Made by a program: the position numbers and the translations under genes | Notes under the pieces: model-generated | The model's database searches: none | Told to the model about the DNA's origin: nothing | The model's input: only the letters and a program-made list of their open reading frames with translations | Shown here: positions 13,353-27,081 of the stretch, in pieces | Position numbering within the stretch: the stretch's first letter is position 1 | Layout: each line of letters starts with the position of its first letter | Assembly: GCA_037074765.1 (NCBI GenBank) | Contig: JBAMDO010000069.1 | Location: forward strand, 62,001 to 126,000 | Reading direction: 5' to 3' | DNA: 64,000 nt | Source: Mansonella perstans | Taxonomy: Eukaryota > Nematoda > Chromadorea > Rhabditida > Onchocercidae

Positions 13353-16300
13353 ATGGCGCAGAATATGTATCGAGTTGGAGGTTTTAAATTTTAAATTTTA
13401 TTGCAAAATTTAGAAACACTAACAATAAATCTTATTTTTTTCATTCCGTGTTTGTTACTCGAAAATTGCTAATTAAGTAAATGATAAATGACTCATCCAT
13501 AGTTGCATTTTTTCTTTTAATATTTGCAATCATAATTATTTCAGACTTTGTTTACTTCGAAATTTCCAGTGCAGCTCCTTATCAAGTGCGGAAAATTGAA
13601 GAGTTGAATAAAGTAGGAAATATTATTATTTACGTGTTTGCTTACTTATTTACTTGTTTAATTAATGATTGCATCAACTTATCTTTTTCTAAAAAAAACA
13701 TCGAAAATAGATTATTGCGTAATATGGTTCCTATTTTTTATTCCATTGCGTCAGCTTGCTCAATCTATATCGAAAGATGAGTTCGGAAAAATAAGCTTCA
13801 GTTTTTCCCTCAATTAAATTTTGCCATTTTATCATGAATTTACTTCTGATGGGAAATGTCATATTTTTAAATATCTGGCTTGTTAAAATGAAATTAAAAT
13901 GTCATATTTTTTTAAATATCTTAAAATGAAATTAAATTAACGATTTCAGACACCATCAGGAAATGTTGAAGCTAAAGTGTCATGCTTTTGCAGACGGCGT
14001 GATTTACCTACATCATTACTGAAAGTAGCTGATCGGGCAGAAAGAGTTGGTAAGTAATTAGAACGGTAACATTTGTGACGCTAATTAAGTGATGTGTGGA
14101 AAGTTTGCTGTGTTAAAATGCAATGAAGAGGATCAGAAAAGGGAACGAAAGAAATTATGAATTCATTAAATTTCATTTTTTTTTTTTTTTAGACAAAGTG
14201 ATAAATACACGACGACGTCTTGTTGTTACATCATCTGCTCCTTCTGGGGATGCAAATGATGAATCGCCCGATGGATTGAAAAAGGGTGAAAATTTTCGAT
14301 TGATAATAGTATTTTAAGGAAGGAGCCTTTTAAAAAAATTTTTGTTGAATCCAAATTATCGAAGGAAAAAGGAGGTTGACGTACGTAAATGTCTTTCACC
14401 GTTTCCTGGGATTTTAACTGGGGTTGAGTAGTATTGGAAACTATGGAGGTGGAATATATTGCGAACAGTTTATTATATAGTGTTGGTAAATCCATTACAG
14501 TGTATATTAATACATACCATCAACAACCTGATCAGCGGTGTAGAGATAGAAATAATTTGGCTTGTTTTGGACTTGTCGTTTTATCACCGTGTCGGTTATG
14601 CGCAAGGCTGTAGATGTATTATTGTTTTGAATTACCAAATTAGTTCGATGGAATTGTAGGCAAAACTTGCGGTTTTAGTTTTTTCCTCTATCCTCGGTTA
14701 TTTGAAGTTAATTTGACTGCATTAGTATTAGCTTTGTAGCAGTGTAGCAATAGTACATAATTAATTTATGCAGATGATGAAAGTTCACCTGAAAATGGTC
14801 AACAAATCAATCAGGAAGCAAAAGATGGAATTACTCCAACAACTGATACTCATGAAGGGAGTGATTCACCGAAGCCCATGTGTGTAGATACCGATAATGA
14901 TGAAGAAGGAAAATCTGAAAATAAGGGTAATTTTAATTTAATCTGTTGCTGATTGGAAACACTATATTTAAAAATCTCGAGTAAATCAGCTTTGATTTTC
15001 TTACTGTCAGTACGCTTGCAGAAAAGATGGCATCAGATTATGAATGAATCGTTTTGTTTTTTTTTTCTTCTAGAAAATGGATTGTTGATTTTATACTCTT
15101 AGATGTTAAAGGGGACAACAACGAAAAAGATAAAGACAGTGAAAAATCGAAAGAAGGTGGTTATGGTTTTGCGGGTCTTCCAAAAGGTGCTGAAAATTTG
15201 ACACCGAAAGAAAGACATGTATTAAGGTAGGCGTGTATATTTGAAAAGATAAAAAGCAAATCATCAATTTAAGAAATTTTTTGAAATTTAATGTGATTTT
15301 AATGTCATATGATAGCATATCAGATGGTGATAAAGAATAAAATAAAGATTTTGAAACGCGTGATAAACATATGATAGCAAAAAAATAATAAAGATTTTAA
15401 TTATTCTATTTCTGGAAAGTTGCATTTCTGTGATAAAGTATTCTTTCTTTCTTAATGAAGAAAATCATTTTCATTTTCAGACAACATGAACTTTATCTTA
15501 CTCGGCAAATTGAAGCACTGCCAGCAACACATATTCGTGGCAAATGCAACGTAACATTATTGAGTGAAGTTGAAACGCCAGATATGTACTTAGATCGTGA
15601 CGTATGTTTTGATAGCTTTTGAAGTAATGACAAGTTACGGATTACAAATCAGAATCATATTTTCAAAGGAATCATTTTCTAGGATGCTTTTTTTTATTCG
15701 CTGGTATTTGATCCAACTGCAATGACATTACTAGCTGATAAAGGTGAGATAAGAGTTGGTGAAAAGTATCAGTGTGATGTGCCTGAAGATATGGCGCCAG
15801 ATGTTGTGGATGAAAACAAAGAGAATGGGTAAGTTTGAACATGTTTTTCTTCGGTCCTAATTCGGGTACAGTTTTTCGCATCATTCTGTCAGAGTTCAGT
15901 TATGTCGTCCTTGAAACTTTAATTACAGTGTGAGACAACTCAATATTTTGAGTGAGCAATTAAAATGTACTTCAATTTTAGGGATCTTCAAAAAATATTA
16001 AAGAAAACGGTATATTTTGGGACATATATTCTCGAAAAATACTAATGATCAAAATTTTTTATATACAATAAAATCACAATTCAGAAATTTGGTGATTGCT
16101 GAAGATGACGATAATGAAGATACAGTTGTGACAATTTCCAAGCGCGAATTTCTTGTCTATCATCCGCATCACAGTTTAACAGATCGTGATATAGATCAAT
16201 TCTTGATTGTTGCAAGGTATTGCCATTTACTGATGATTTATAATGAAAAGAGAACTTTTGAGACTGGGCATATACATTTTTTTTATTTGCCTGATACTGT

Positions 16301-19300
16301 CATTATTTTTATCACATCTAGGGCGGTTGGAACATTTTCACGTGCTTTGGACACGTCATCTTCGATGAAATTACCGTCGTTACACATGACTGCAGCAGCT
16401 GCAAGTCGTGATGTTACTCTTTTCCATGCTATGGCTCTTTTACATCAAGCAAATTATGATATGGGACAGGTACATATTTGTTTATCATTTATTCGATCCA
16501 GTAGTTTTAAAATTATCGATAACCGCTGATTTGGAAGTATAAAGGTAGAAAGAGAAAACATGGCGCAACGAGATGATGGGATACTTGCATATTTGGACAA
16601 TAATTAGTATTCCAATTGATTCATTCAGTTTATCGCGTCCCTATGATGAGATACAATCGACAAAGGTTAAAATAAAAACCATGTGTCAATTTTATACAAA
16701 TTTTCAGCAGGCCAATTTTTTCAAATTAAAAATTAGCTCGTTGCTATAGTTGAAGTTGAAGAACTAAGCAATAAAAAAAAATTACGAGATAAAGTGCTAC
16801 TGCTTAAGAATAGAGCGCACAGATATGGAGGGAAAAAGTTTTGTCTATGTCATCGATGGCAAGAAGAATTACTTGGTGCAAGAAGTTTTAACGAAATGAT
16901 TTAGATAGATGGATTAGCTTCGAGTAATTATAAAGACGAATCTTAACTGGTTCTTTTCTATAGCTGTTTCACTACAAATCTATCTAAATCATCTCTCAGA
17001 TTTATCTTAACCGTAAATATACTGACCATTCTAACCTAACCATTGATTCCAACCATTAACCTGACCATTCTACCACTGACCATTTCCGTAAATATCCGAA
17101 GCAAAAATGCTTTAGGATGAAAAATTTTTCGAAAAAAAAACAAACATTATATATTAATGTTAGTCAAAAAGAATTCAGTGACGCATTACGCAGTAATTTG
17201 CTGGTTTTATACAATTTTTGGGAATTGCTATAATTAATGGAATACTTTTTTCAGGCAGTGAAATATTTGGTACCTCCTCCTAGTAAACAACATTATCCGT
17301 TGGATGCAGACAAAACAACATCGCACAATACAGTTAGCTTAGGTGGACCGATATTATGTCGTGATCAAATGGAAGAATGGTCAGCAGCGGAAGCTAATCT
17401 TTTCGAAGAAGCTGTAGAAAAGTATGGGAAAGATTTCAGTGATATACGTGCTGATTATCTACCATGGAAATCAATGCGGGATATTGTTGAATACTATTAC
17501 ATGTGGAAAACAACAAATCGTTATGTTGAAGTTAAAAAGAACAAAGCAGTGGAGCAAGAAAGCAAATTAAAACAAGTGTACATACCTAATTACAACAAGC
17601 CAAATCCAAATTTGGTTGGACCTCCAAATCCTAGCGGACAACCAATTAGAGGTACATCTGCATGTGAAAGTTGTCAAACGGATGAATCAACTCAATGGTA
17701 TGCATGGGGTCCAGCTCATCTCCAACTTCGTTTATGTAGCATTTGTTGGTCACAGTGGAAAAAATATGGCGGACTGAAACGTGTCCATGAATATGGTTTG
17801 TTGTTTTTGGTTTGGAGATTGAAATTTTAATTTTTTTAAGGAATGAAAAATTTGTTTGAAGAATTTGAAATGTAAAAATGTATTTTTATAAGACAATATA
17901 GTACGAGTGGATAGATATACCCTTTTCATTTGTCCATTTCTTAATTACAGCTGTGTGTACTTCTTGGTCCCCTGCCTTATCATAATTTATTGAGAAGAAA
18001 TTCATTAGAGCAAAAACACTTATTTTGACCGGAATGGAAAAATAATTTCTTTTAATTATCAGTTTAGAGCATATCACGAAAGCTGTTTCTACAAAGTACC
18101 TTTTTCAAAATTGTATTTGCAAAGCTTATGAGTAATTATGAGTGACAAGTTGTGGAATGCATCCATCTTTTTCAGAATCTTATGATCTTGATGGTGCAAC
18201 GACACAAGAATCAACATCGCAGCCTCAATCGCAATCGCAAAAACTAACGCATACAATTGCTACAGCTAGTTTTATCAATCGAAATTCTGGGACAGCTGCT
18301 GCCTCTGCCACTACTACTTCGGTAAATAGATAATTCTGTTAAATTGATAAATCCGCAATGCTTGTTCAGTTTCATAGCTGCTTGAAGAAATCCAGAAAGT
18401 CTTACACTTTTTGAAATTTTTGAACTTTTGTTTCTTTTGGGACTATCTAATTTACTTTTTCTCAGAATCCCTTCCATCTTAGAATCAGAACTAGTAGGGC
18501 GCAGTGGATTTAAATAGTGCAATTGAGAACTTTTAAACGAACCAAGGATGTTGTTAATTCCGATAATAAATCTAATAAACTTAAGTAGGTTAAAATTCTT
18601 ATTTTTAAATATTCTGTCATTTTAGACAAGGAATGGAATTAATGGTCGCTCTGGTGCTAGCCAAGTACTTGGGCGTCTGCCAACCGGTCATTCACAAGTG
18701 CAGCAAAAAATGTGCGGAGGTGGGCATTCTTCATCAGTGAAAACTAGAGTTGCATTTTATCTTAATACAACGTTATCAATGCGAATTGCTCGAAGATTGG
18801 CTCCAAAATCGTTGTTCAATATTCGACGCTCTGCACGGCGCCCTTTCTTGCCCATAAATGGACATGCCATCAAGCAGTTCTGTAAGTTTCCTAATTAAAT
18901 CCTGAAATAGGCTTTTAAATTGCATAAAATTCAGTTCTGATTTCATTGGTGCAAATATTAGCGACATTGTGATAATACTGCTTCATATTTTATTTATAAG
19001 ATTATTTCTAATTTTTTTATTTTAATAATTTTATTGTAGATTTTAATTTTTTTTTTGGGAGAGGGGAGGAAGGAAGATTTTTCGTAATTTCCTTTTTTTT
19101 TCTTTATTTTATGAGTGTTATGTCGGATGCTTTGGTTACTTTTTTTTAATATTCTTTTTGTTTCATGTCTTTTATTTAGCTGTACTCGTAAGAATTATTG
19201 ACTTATATAATGTATTAAAAAATAATATTGTCATCACTCATATTCAATTTGAGAGCGTTAAAAATGATTTAAATCAATTAGTTCGTTTCCATAAATTGAG

Positions 19301-22300
19301 TATTTGGATATGATATAGTTGTTATGGCCAAGCTTTTTTAGAACTTCGATCTATATTTTAGCAATTGTAGAGTTATTCGATCATCAATATAATATTCTTT
19401 TAGGCACAACTCGACAGCCATATGAACTAATTCGTGCAGCAAAGCAAATTAAGGCCAACAAACTTTCTGACTCGCTTGTTGCTCAAATAGCTTCATCGAT
19501 CATTGCCTCTAGTGCACAGTTCACTCAGATGGGATCTGCAGTAGCAAACACTCAAAAACGACATGCGAATGACAAGGGGGCACCACCAATCAAAAGACAG
19601 GTTCACTACATTGAACTTTTTTCTCTTTTTTTGCGTCATTTCGCACCTTCCTAAAACTTGAAAATTTTGGGCATTCTGATGACATTCTGGATTTCTAGCT
19701 TTTTCAAGTTGTTTATATCATATTTTTTATACAGTTTCAATTTTTTGATTGCATTTTAAGCATGGTTCTTTTTCATTTTTCTCAGATTTGACAACTAAAT
19801 AGCACCCAAACATGCACACTTATTGCAATTAACTATTCAGTTTATCTTTTTATTCTAGATTTCACTTTGTTGCACAATTTGAATTTTTGCCAGAGGAATT
19901 TTGATTTACAGTATCGGTTGATCTTATTTTGTTCTGTGGGCTTTCATAATCAAAACAATAGCAGAAGTGACTTGAATTTGGTATTTTTGTTTGGGGTCAT
20001 TTTTTTATGCATGAAATTTGGTTTATTTTCTTTTTGATGCGGGCTTGCGCAAAAGAAAGATTTGGACTGAAAATACTGGATAAACTCTTCATTTTGTGTT
20101 TAGTGTAACTATTGCTTGACATAGCATATCGTCAGAATATTGTTCATGATATGGAGGAAATGAGTTATTAAATTTATAATGACTGACAGGAATAATTCTA
20201 GGAGAGAGATGTCGCATGACAAAAATTATTTTATTGGAAGTAATTTCATTATTTTATGGACGGAAGGAAATTTATTTATCCTTTTTTATTTCGAAGAAGG
20301 AAGTTAAGCGTGCGTTCGTTCGTGTGATGTCAGTGATATATGAATGCACGATTCTCAATAATTTTGCTGGAGTGAATGGAATAAAAATTGAAAATTAACA
20401 ATTAAGATAATTAAGATTAAGATAATTCTTTAGCACTTTTTTTCAAGCAATCTTCGGTTTTATTTCTTCATTGATCAACGCTTGAAAAAATAAATTTGAC
20501 GTGCGAAAAATCAGTTAATTGGGTTTAAGCAAAATGTATTATCTTAGACGGTTCGGTGAGGATTCTACAGTCAGTTAAATTTTTTTGTAACTTTAACGGA
20601 TAGCAGCGCTGCATGCATTGTTACAAGAGATGTGTGCCTGCTTGCATTTTGATGGCTAACAGTTAGTGCATTTAAGATAATTATCGATTTTTCTGATCCA
20701 GAATCTTGTGGATATTGTTCAAATAATGAACACTAAATGTGGAGATAAGTCGTAAAAAATTGCCAGCACGGGTTTGATTTGAAATTTGGTTGTTTTTTTA
20801 GTTTTCGTTTTTGTTTTCTCATTGCAGCATTTGCAACAAACGGTAGCGCAAACGCAGCAGCAAAGTGCTATTCATTTGGTAACTGCTGGATCCGTTGGTA
20901 CTACACATACTACTCACTACCATCACCCTGCAGTGATACCAATCGCTACATCTTGTGGAGTAACACCGCCACCGGCACTATCAGTAGCAGCAGCAGCACC
21001 AACATCATCACAACCATCAGTAGCACCATCATCACCACCACCTCCATCAATAATGTCACAACCACCACTAGCACAACCACTGCCACCACCACCTCCACCA
21101 CCACCACCCCCACCACCACCCCCACCACCACCACCACCACCACCACTACTACTACCATCGCTACCATCACAACCATCACAGTCATTGCAATCACCGTTGC
21201 AAGCACAGATAGCTGCCGGTCATCCGGGTGCACACGTTACTAGCACGATTGTTACTAAACCATCATTAAGTCCTAGTAATAAAGTTGTTTGCACTACCAT
21301 TCGTAATCAGCAGCCACCACCACACTTAGGTCATGTCACCGCCGGTGCAACAACTCCAATGCATAACTTTGCACGTGAAATTAATAAACCGGTAGCTGCA
21401 GTAACACCATTATCACTTTCCACTTCTGTTTTTGTACCACCAACTATTACTGCTGTTAATCCGGCTTTTTTTGCTGCAACAATACAGCAGCAACAGCAGC
21501 AGCAACATCAACAACAACAACAGCAACAACAACAACAGCAAGTACAACAGCTACAGGCAGTGGCAGCGGCAAAAGTTGCACGAACGGCAACAACAACTAC
21601 AACAGCAGCACCACAATCTCATCAAGCTCCGCAATCAGCACTTCTAATTGGCATCGATACGATAACACAACACGATAAAAAAACTGCCACAACAGCTGGT
21701 TCTGTCTTGGCAACTATGGGTGCTTCCAGAAAGAAAAACTTTCAACCGGATAGTCGATGGAGTGGTTTGGATGAGAAGCTTTTATTCCTCGCTGGACCAC
21801 GACTAAAGTAAGTGTAATATGTGTCTGGTAGAAAGTAAAGAATTTTAAAGTGAGGAATAGATATAGAGATGAAATAATAGTTGTAATAGGAGGTCGAGAA
21901 TGTCTAGCGTTTACCTTCTTTAAGTTCTTTAGGTTGCAATTCTCGAAAGTCGGGTATTTGAAGGAAGAAGCTATTGAGAATTGAGTAATTGATGTTTTTT
22001 GTTCAAGGGCTGACAAAAGGATTGACAAAATGAATCCTTGGTTTGCTTGTGCAGTTTCACCACAGATGAGGTAGCAAGGAATAATAGTAGATGAGCGGGG
22101 GAGGGAGAGATGGGTGAGCAAATTGTGACTTTTCAGTTGAAATTGATTTCGAAATATTTGTTAATTATACTGGTTATCCAAAGCACTTTTCATGCATGCC
22201 TTTCTTGCTGATATACTATTCCATTTAAGATGAAGGTTTATTTGGAATACATTTTGGAAACTTTTGAAATTTCTCATTTTGAAATTTTTTTTTTTCTTTT

Positions 22301-22877
22301 CTTTTTTTTTTGGAGTTTAGCTTTATGCATGTTCGCACATTTGCTCTTCATTGTTTATTTATGGATATTTATCAAACTTTGACTGATACGGTCTTATGCT
22401 TGGTTTCCTAAAAAAAAAGTCAAATATCAATGATCATCCATCCTGCTATCATAGATGATTGTTCCAGTGATTTTAATTATTAATTAGCATAAACTTAGAA
22501 AAGGGATTTCCTCTACTTAATGACCAGGCTATACGGCTGGTTTTTTTTTCTTTTTTTATTTTACCAATTTAAAATATTTTTCAATAGAACCGAACTACAT
22601 CATTGTGTATTGATTTGTAATAATATAAAATTTAAATTAGGAAAATTTTTGAAAGTCAAACTTTAAAATTAAAACATTAAATAGAATTGCGGGTTAGTTT
22701 TTATAGAGATAGAGAAAGAACATGTCGTTTTCATTGGTTTATGCTTTTTTTTCTTTCAGGATATTACGTAGACGAATTTGTCCGAAGAAAATTGGCCGCC
22801 GTATCGCGTTGCATCCATGTCGAAGTAGTGATTTTGTTACCAAACATTGGCCCAATTTGCAGGGTTTTTTCATTTGA
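13353..22877 (+). CDS. lin-40: MTA/LIN-40 (metastasis-associated) NuRD subunit, 16 exons
   Basis: Scaffold of the NuRD deacetylase/remodelling complex. Exons: 13353-13380, 13545-13612, 13950-14049, 14193-14285, 14774-14926, 15103-15226, 15481-15601, 15683-15828, 16085-16216, 16322-16469, 17255-17795, 18176-18321, 18626-18881, 19404-19600, 20828-21807, 22760-22877. This gives about 1116 residues, longer than vertebrate MTA1 (about 715). Seen in order: a BAH domain beginning [15 protein letters not shown] and including [17 protein letters not shown] and [12 protein letters not shown]2 at about 280-370 ([45 protein letters not shown]); SANT at about 401-460 ([18 protein letters not shown]...[11 protein letters not shown]); a GATA-type finger at about 507-535 (CESC...CSIC...WKKYGG); and the MTA region [24 protein letters not shown]. 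Exon 15 adds about 300 low-complexity residues. C. elegans has two MTA paralogues (lin-40, egl-27), so the symbol is a best guess. The short last exon and stop are less certain. Confidence 0.92.
21082..21170 (+). repeat. CCA/CCN repeat encoding poly-Pro in MTA exon 15
   Basis: A run of CCA/CCC codons encodes about 22 consecutive prolines at about residue 836 onward, followed by a Leu/Pro/Ser/Gln-rich stretch. It is low-complexity sequence inside a coding exon. The same bases are open as Thr-rich (+) and Val-rich (-) frames, which are shadows. Confidence 0.9.
21484..21560 (+). repeat. CAG/CAA repeat encoding poly-Gln in MTA exon 15
   Basis: Mixed CAG and CAA codons encode Gln runs broken by one His and one Val at about residues 970-993. 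The mixed codons suggest an interrupted, relatively stable repeat. Confidence 0.9.
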
Positions 22878-23044
22878 TAGGTATTGGTTGTGCATGAGAT
22901 ATGTCGAATTAGATCTTTGCGAAAGTTTAAATTAGATCATATTATGAATTTCATTGTTTTGAATTATATTTGACAAATCTTTTTTGTAACTTTTTGTATG
23001 TTCTTAATTTTGTTCACTGTTTTTTTTTTTTTTTTCTTTATGTA

Positions 23045-23094
<50 letters not shown>

Positions 23095-24746
23095 TGTGTG
23101 TGTGTGTGTGTGTATATGCGTGAGTGCAATTTTGTATGTATGTTTGCTTAAATTTATTCCATTTTCTATAACATATGAACAGTTTCTTACTCTTGCTGCT
23201 TCAAGCTCTGAAATGTGTCGGTTTCTGTCGTTGATTACACACTGATACAATTTATATGTAAGTGATTAAATAGTTATTAAATTGTCAAATTAGCTTTAAT
23301 TAATAAGCAATTCAAAAATTTATAATCCACATTGCAAAATTTAATGATATGTTTGGGGGATAGAATGATTAAAAATTTTTGTTACAGTTTGTAAACATTA
23401 TTGAATAAAATGGTTAGGTCAGTGTATTGCTGGTCAAACTGAATTTACAATTCAATTATTAATTGCTCAGTAGGTTAAAAAAGTTGTCACTGATTTGAAA
23501 ATTTTATCATCAAAATTGTCATCGGTTCATAGAGCTACAAATTTTTTTTTTAGTCATTAAATGTATCTATTTCTTTTTTTGCTTGTACATCTTATTTTTT
23601 ATCAAATTCATTATATACTTGTCTTTTATCTTTTTGAAATTTAGTATTTTGCAGGGGAATTCTTTCAATTCATATGTTCACATAAAATACTTTTTTTTGA
23701 TTTTTGGTTAGTTCGTTTTTTTTTTTTTTGTTTCCTTAATTAAAACTGATTAATTAGAAACGCTTAATTACAATTGATTTGTGAAAGGTTCATATGGTTT
23801 CATATCATTTAAGAATTTCCCCGTAGTCTATTCAATTTTCATGTTGTTATGTTTTCAATACCAATTTTTATTGTTGGCATATTGATATGTCGTTGTTTCA
23901 CTTCATCATTTCAAATTTTACAGAATGTTTTGAATTTAATTAAAATATCAATTTGAAGTAATTTTTTTAGTCTTAGGTTGTTCGAAGTTTTTTTTCCTTT
24001 TTTTGAGAAATTTTTTAGGTGATATTATAAATGATTTTTTTGTATGATGTATAATTAATTCGAAGTATCATTTCAGTAATTAATTAACTGTTTCTACTCT
24101 AGCATATTATACCTTTCATTTTATTTTCAAATTGTCAGTGTGTGTTTTCCCATACTGCTTGTCATTTGTGTGCCGTTTGACAGTATATTTCGGTACGACC
24201 GGTATGACATCCCAAAAGCTGACTGGAATCTCTTATTTCTTATTCCTATAAAAAAAGGCAACAGACTTGCGCGCGCATAAGATGCGTGTTCTATTTTTCA
24301 GTTATATTCATTTCGAGAACAGGAATTTCCTCTATTACAAAGAGAGATCTTTTATATTTCAAAATCCTCAGATACGATTGATTTTGTGACCTGATTTTAC
24401 ACGATGATAAAGTCATTTTACAGGATAGATGCACGATGATAAAGTCAATATGGTCTTTGGGATCATATTACTCGAAATAGTCTAATAAGTAATTAATTCA
24501 GCATAATCAATTGATATTTGTAATTGAAAATTTCTCCACTAATTTTTTCGCTTTTTACAAAACACATAGAGCTAGCAAATTAATTTCTTCTTTAATGAGG
24601 AATGCTTCTAAAATTTAATGCTAAAATAACAGAAAGGATTTGAATTAAAATTCAAAATGAAAATTGAGGGAGAATGCGGAGATTAATACGGTCAGTAAAA
24701 ATTTAGACCTAATTAATTACAAGTGATGGAGAATCCAATGGGATAT
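22878..24746. other. Intergenic region after MTA
   Basis: AT-rich DNA with many T runs and a long TG microsatellite at 23047-23113. No gene is supported. The MTA 3' UTR should lie in its first part, but I could not fix a polyadenylation site. Confidence 0.5.
23047..23113. repeat. (TG)n microsatellite
   Basis: Nearly pure TG dinucleotides interrupted by a single TA near 23088. The Cys/Val and His/Thr open frames across it are artefacts. Confidence 0.97.
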
Positions 24747-25614
24747 ATTGGAATTTCAGTTTGGCAATCAATTGTTAGCTTGTATCATTTAGCCAGCAAT
24801 TGTAGCAAACAGATTATGTTCAACTCAAAATTGTATAATTCCTAAGCATTCGTGGAAGGAAGCAATTATGCTGATTTATATCCGCTGATCATTCAAACTT
24901 ATGAACATTGAGAAGTGAAGAAGTGATTAATTAAGAAATAAAGATGATGATTGGTGATAAGGGACAAATAACGATTCGCACAAATACAATACGAAATGTC
25001 AACTGTTTTTGTTATTATTTCTGCATTAAAGGACTGGAACCATATGCTGTTCAGCTGGCTACTATTAAGAAAAAAATGCTGCTCCTAAATATTGGACAGT
25101 GATCAGTAAATTGTATGCCACAACAATAAAATTATAAATATACAACATTTTTAATACATACATGCACATATAATCATATAAATAACATACATTAAAGATT
25201 AAAAGTTATACGTGCAACGCAAATAACCAATTTATAATTTTCATCTTTTGACAATTTTTATTTTAAATTATTGAAATCTCAAATGAACAAAATTGTTTTG
25301 TTGATCTGTATATTAGAGAGAATGTTTGAATGAATTATTCAAAAGAAAGAAAAAATATAATTTACTTTGTGATAAATTAAATACAAAGACCCAATGAAAT
25401 GATTTTTTGTTCTGAATTTAACCACCATTCCGCAATTGTAAAGCTCGACGCTTTTGAAAAATATTCAATTTTATCACCTCATCCGCAACACTTTCATCTT
25501 TTGCATCTATCTGAAAGGTTCTTTTATAAAAATTTCTCTGGATAAATGTGACAAAAATATCAGATAAAAACACTCTATATTCATCTTGCAACATATATGG
25601 GTCATTTATTAATG

Positions 25615-25895
25615 GTCATCATTATGGTCATTGTTCCCAATATTATTATTAATATTTATTACTATTACTGATGCTGTTATTAATATTCATTATTATTATC
25701 GATGCTATTATTAACAATGTCATTGTTATCATTAGGATTATCACTATTATTAATGCCACCGACCATCTAATATTATTATTATCGATATCATTATTAATAT
25801 TTATTACTATTATCGATACTGCAATTAATATTTATTATTATTATTGATGCTATTATTAATATTGTCATTATTATCATTAGAGTTATCATTGATCG
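25615..25895. repeat. Degenerate (TTA)n/(ATT)n tract in X1
   Basis: Repeated ATTATTATTAATATT blocks mixed with TCATTATTATC and GATGCTATTATTAA units. It is repeated faithfully in X2 at about 38575-38855. It is low-complexity noncoding sequence. Confidence 0.85.
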
Positions 25896-26766
25896 ATAAT
25901 ATATAAATGGAATATTGGCTGAATTTTTGAGCACGCTATATAGGCTTTATTAAGTATATCCATGTTTTGCAGAACTGCAAAACCTGTGCATGCTATGAAA
26001 CAGCCAACAAATAGCCAAATTAGTAATTCATCAAAAAGATAAAGGAGTATCACGCGACATATTATATTTGCCAGTTAATTAAATTAAAAGTGAGAAAAGC
26101 ATAAGCAATTTATTACCTTTTCCATTTGTTATCATATATCTATCTTAAAACAATAAGTCAAAAAATCAAACGCAAATTGGAATTTTTTAACTATTCATTT
26201 TATAAAAATCAGTTTCATTTTAACAATTAATTGGATAAAAAAATTAAAGTATCAAACAAATGAAGCATATATGGCTGGGAACAGCTTTTAATGGTATTCT
26301 TGAACGATCAAAATGATTTACATTAGAATCAATCAATCATATTTTACTAAGCTAATCAACTAATTACTCGGCTAATCACTTCCTGTTATTCTCATTGACT
26401 CAGATAATTACTTCCTGTTATTCTCATTGGGCATGTATTGCTATTAATTTTTGCATAATTTTTTTTAACAGGCTTAAATATTTTATTTTTATTAATATAA
26501 TAGCAGTACTCAACTGCATTTTCATTTATTTAATCGCGACAACGTTTATTTATTTATTGCAGCAATCGCGATAACGTTTGTTTTTTTATCGCAGCAACGG
26601 AATAAATCACGTACACCTTTTCTGAAAATAATGGATTGATTAAGTGGATAAAGCAAAAAGAAAACGCACTGCACAATCCTATCATCACAGTAGGCCTGGT
26701 TTTTTAAACTTAAATATGCTCACTATTTATAATTTCCATTTTATTGCAACTGTCAAAAAATAAAAT

Positions 26767-26804
26767 AAATTGGCACAATACCGGAACCGGTATTGTGCCA
26801 ATTT
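26767..26804. repeat. 38-bp near-perfect palindrome (18-bp arms) in X1
   Basis: The arm AAATTGGCACAATACCGG is followed by AA and then its exact reverse complement. It lies about 130 bases upstream of the ATG of the duplicated first exon. The same element is at 39727-39764. It could extrude as a hairpin or bind a dimeric factor; its function is unknown. Confidence 0.95.
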
Positions 26805-26937
26805 AAGTACTGGGACCGTACCTGAGTATCTACGCATATGTAACATCCTAATCATGAACCTTACCTGAGCACACCCAGGCATATGTTACAATCTAATCGT
26901 GAAACTAATTTTAGATCGCTAATTTTCTTTTTATTTG

Positions 26938-27081
26938 ATGAACCATGGAATAAATGATGAGCTTCGTAAAATATGGCATGATTATATTCAGTCAATATTA
27001 ATGACAAAAGTACAAGAAATAATAACTAATGAAAAGTTTGAAGAAGAAAAACACCTGAGTGCACTGCTGAAAATCAGTAAT
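26938..27081 (+). other. Duplicate copy of a putative first coding exon (X1)
   Basis: A 48-codon open stretch starting MNHGINDELRKIWHDY and ending KISN at a strong GTAAGT donor. It matches the exon at 39899-40042 through its coding part. If 39899 is the true first exon of the gene ending at 46193, this is either an alternative first exon about 13 kb further upstream or a dead copy. Downstream of the donor the copies differ at a few bases. Confidence 0.45.

Noticed and set aside
20946..21233. Antisense Val-rich frame and a Thr-rich frame over MTA exon 15
   Set aside because: Both are shadows of the CCA/CCN repeat; the Pro/Gln frame continues the MTA phase from flanking exons.
23038..23250. 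His/Thr and Cys/Val open frames at the TG repeat
   Set aside because: Simple-sequence artefacts.
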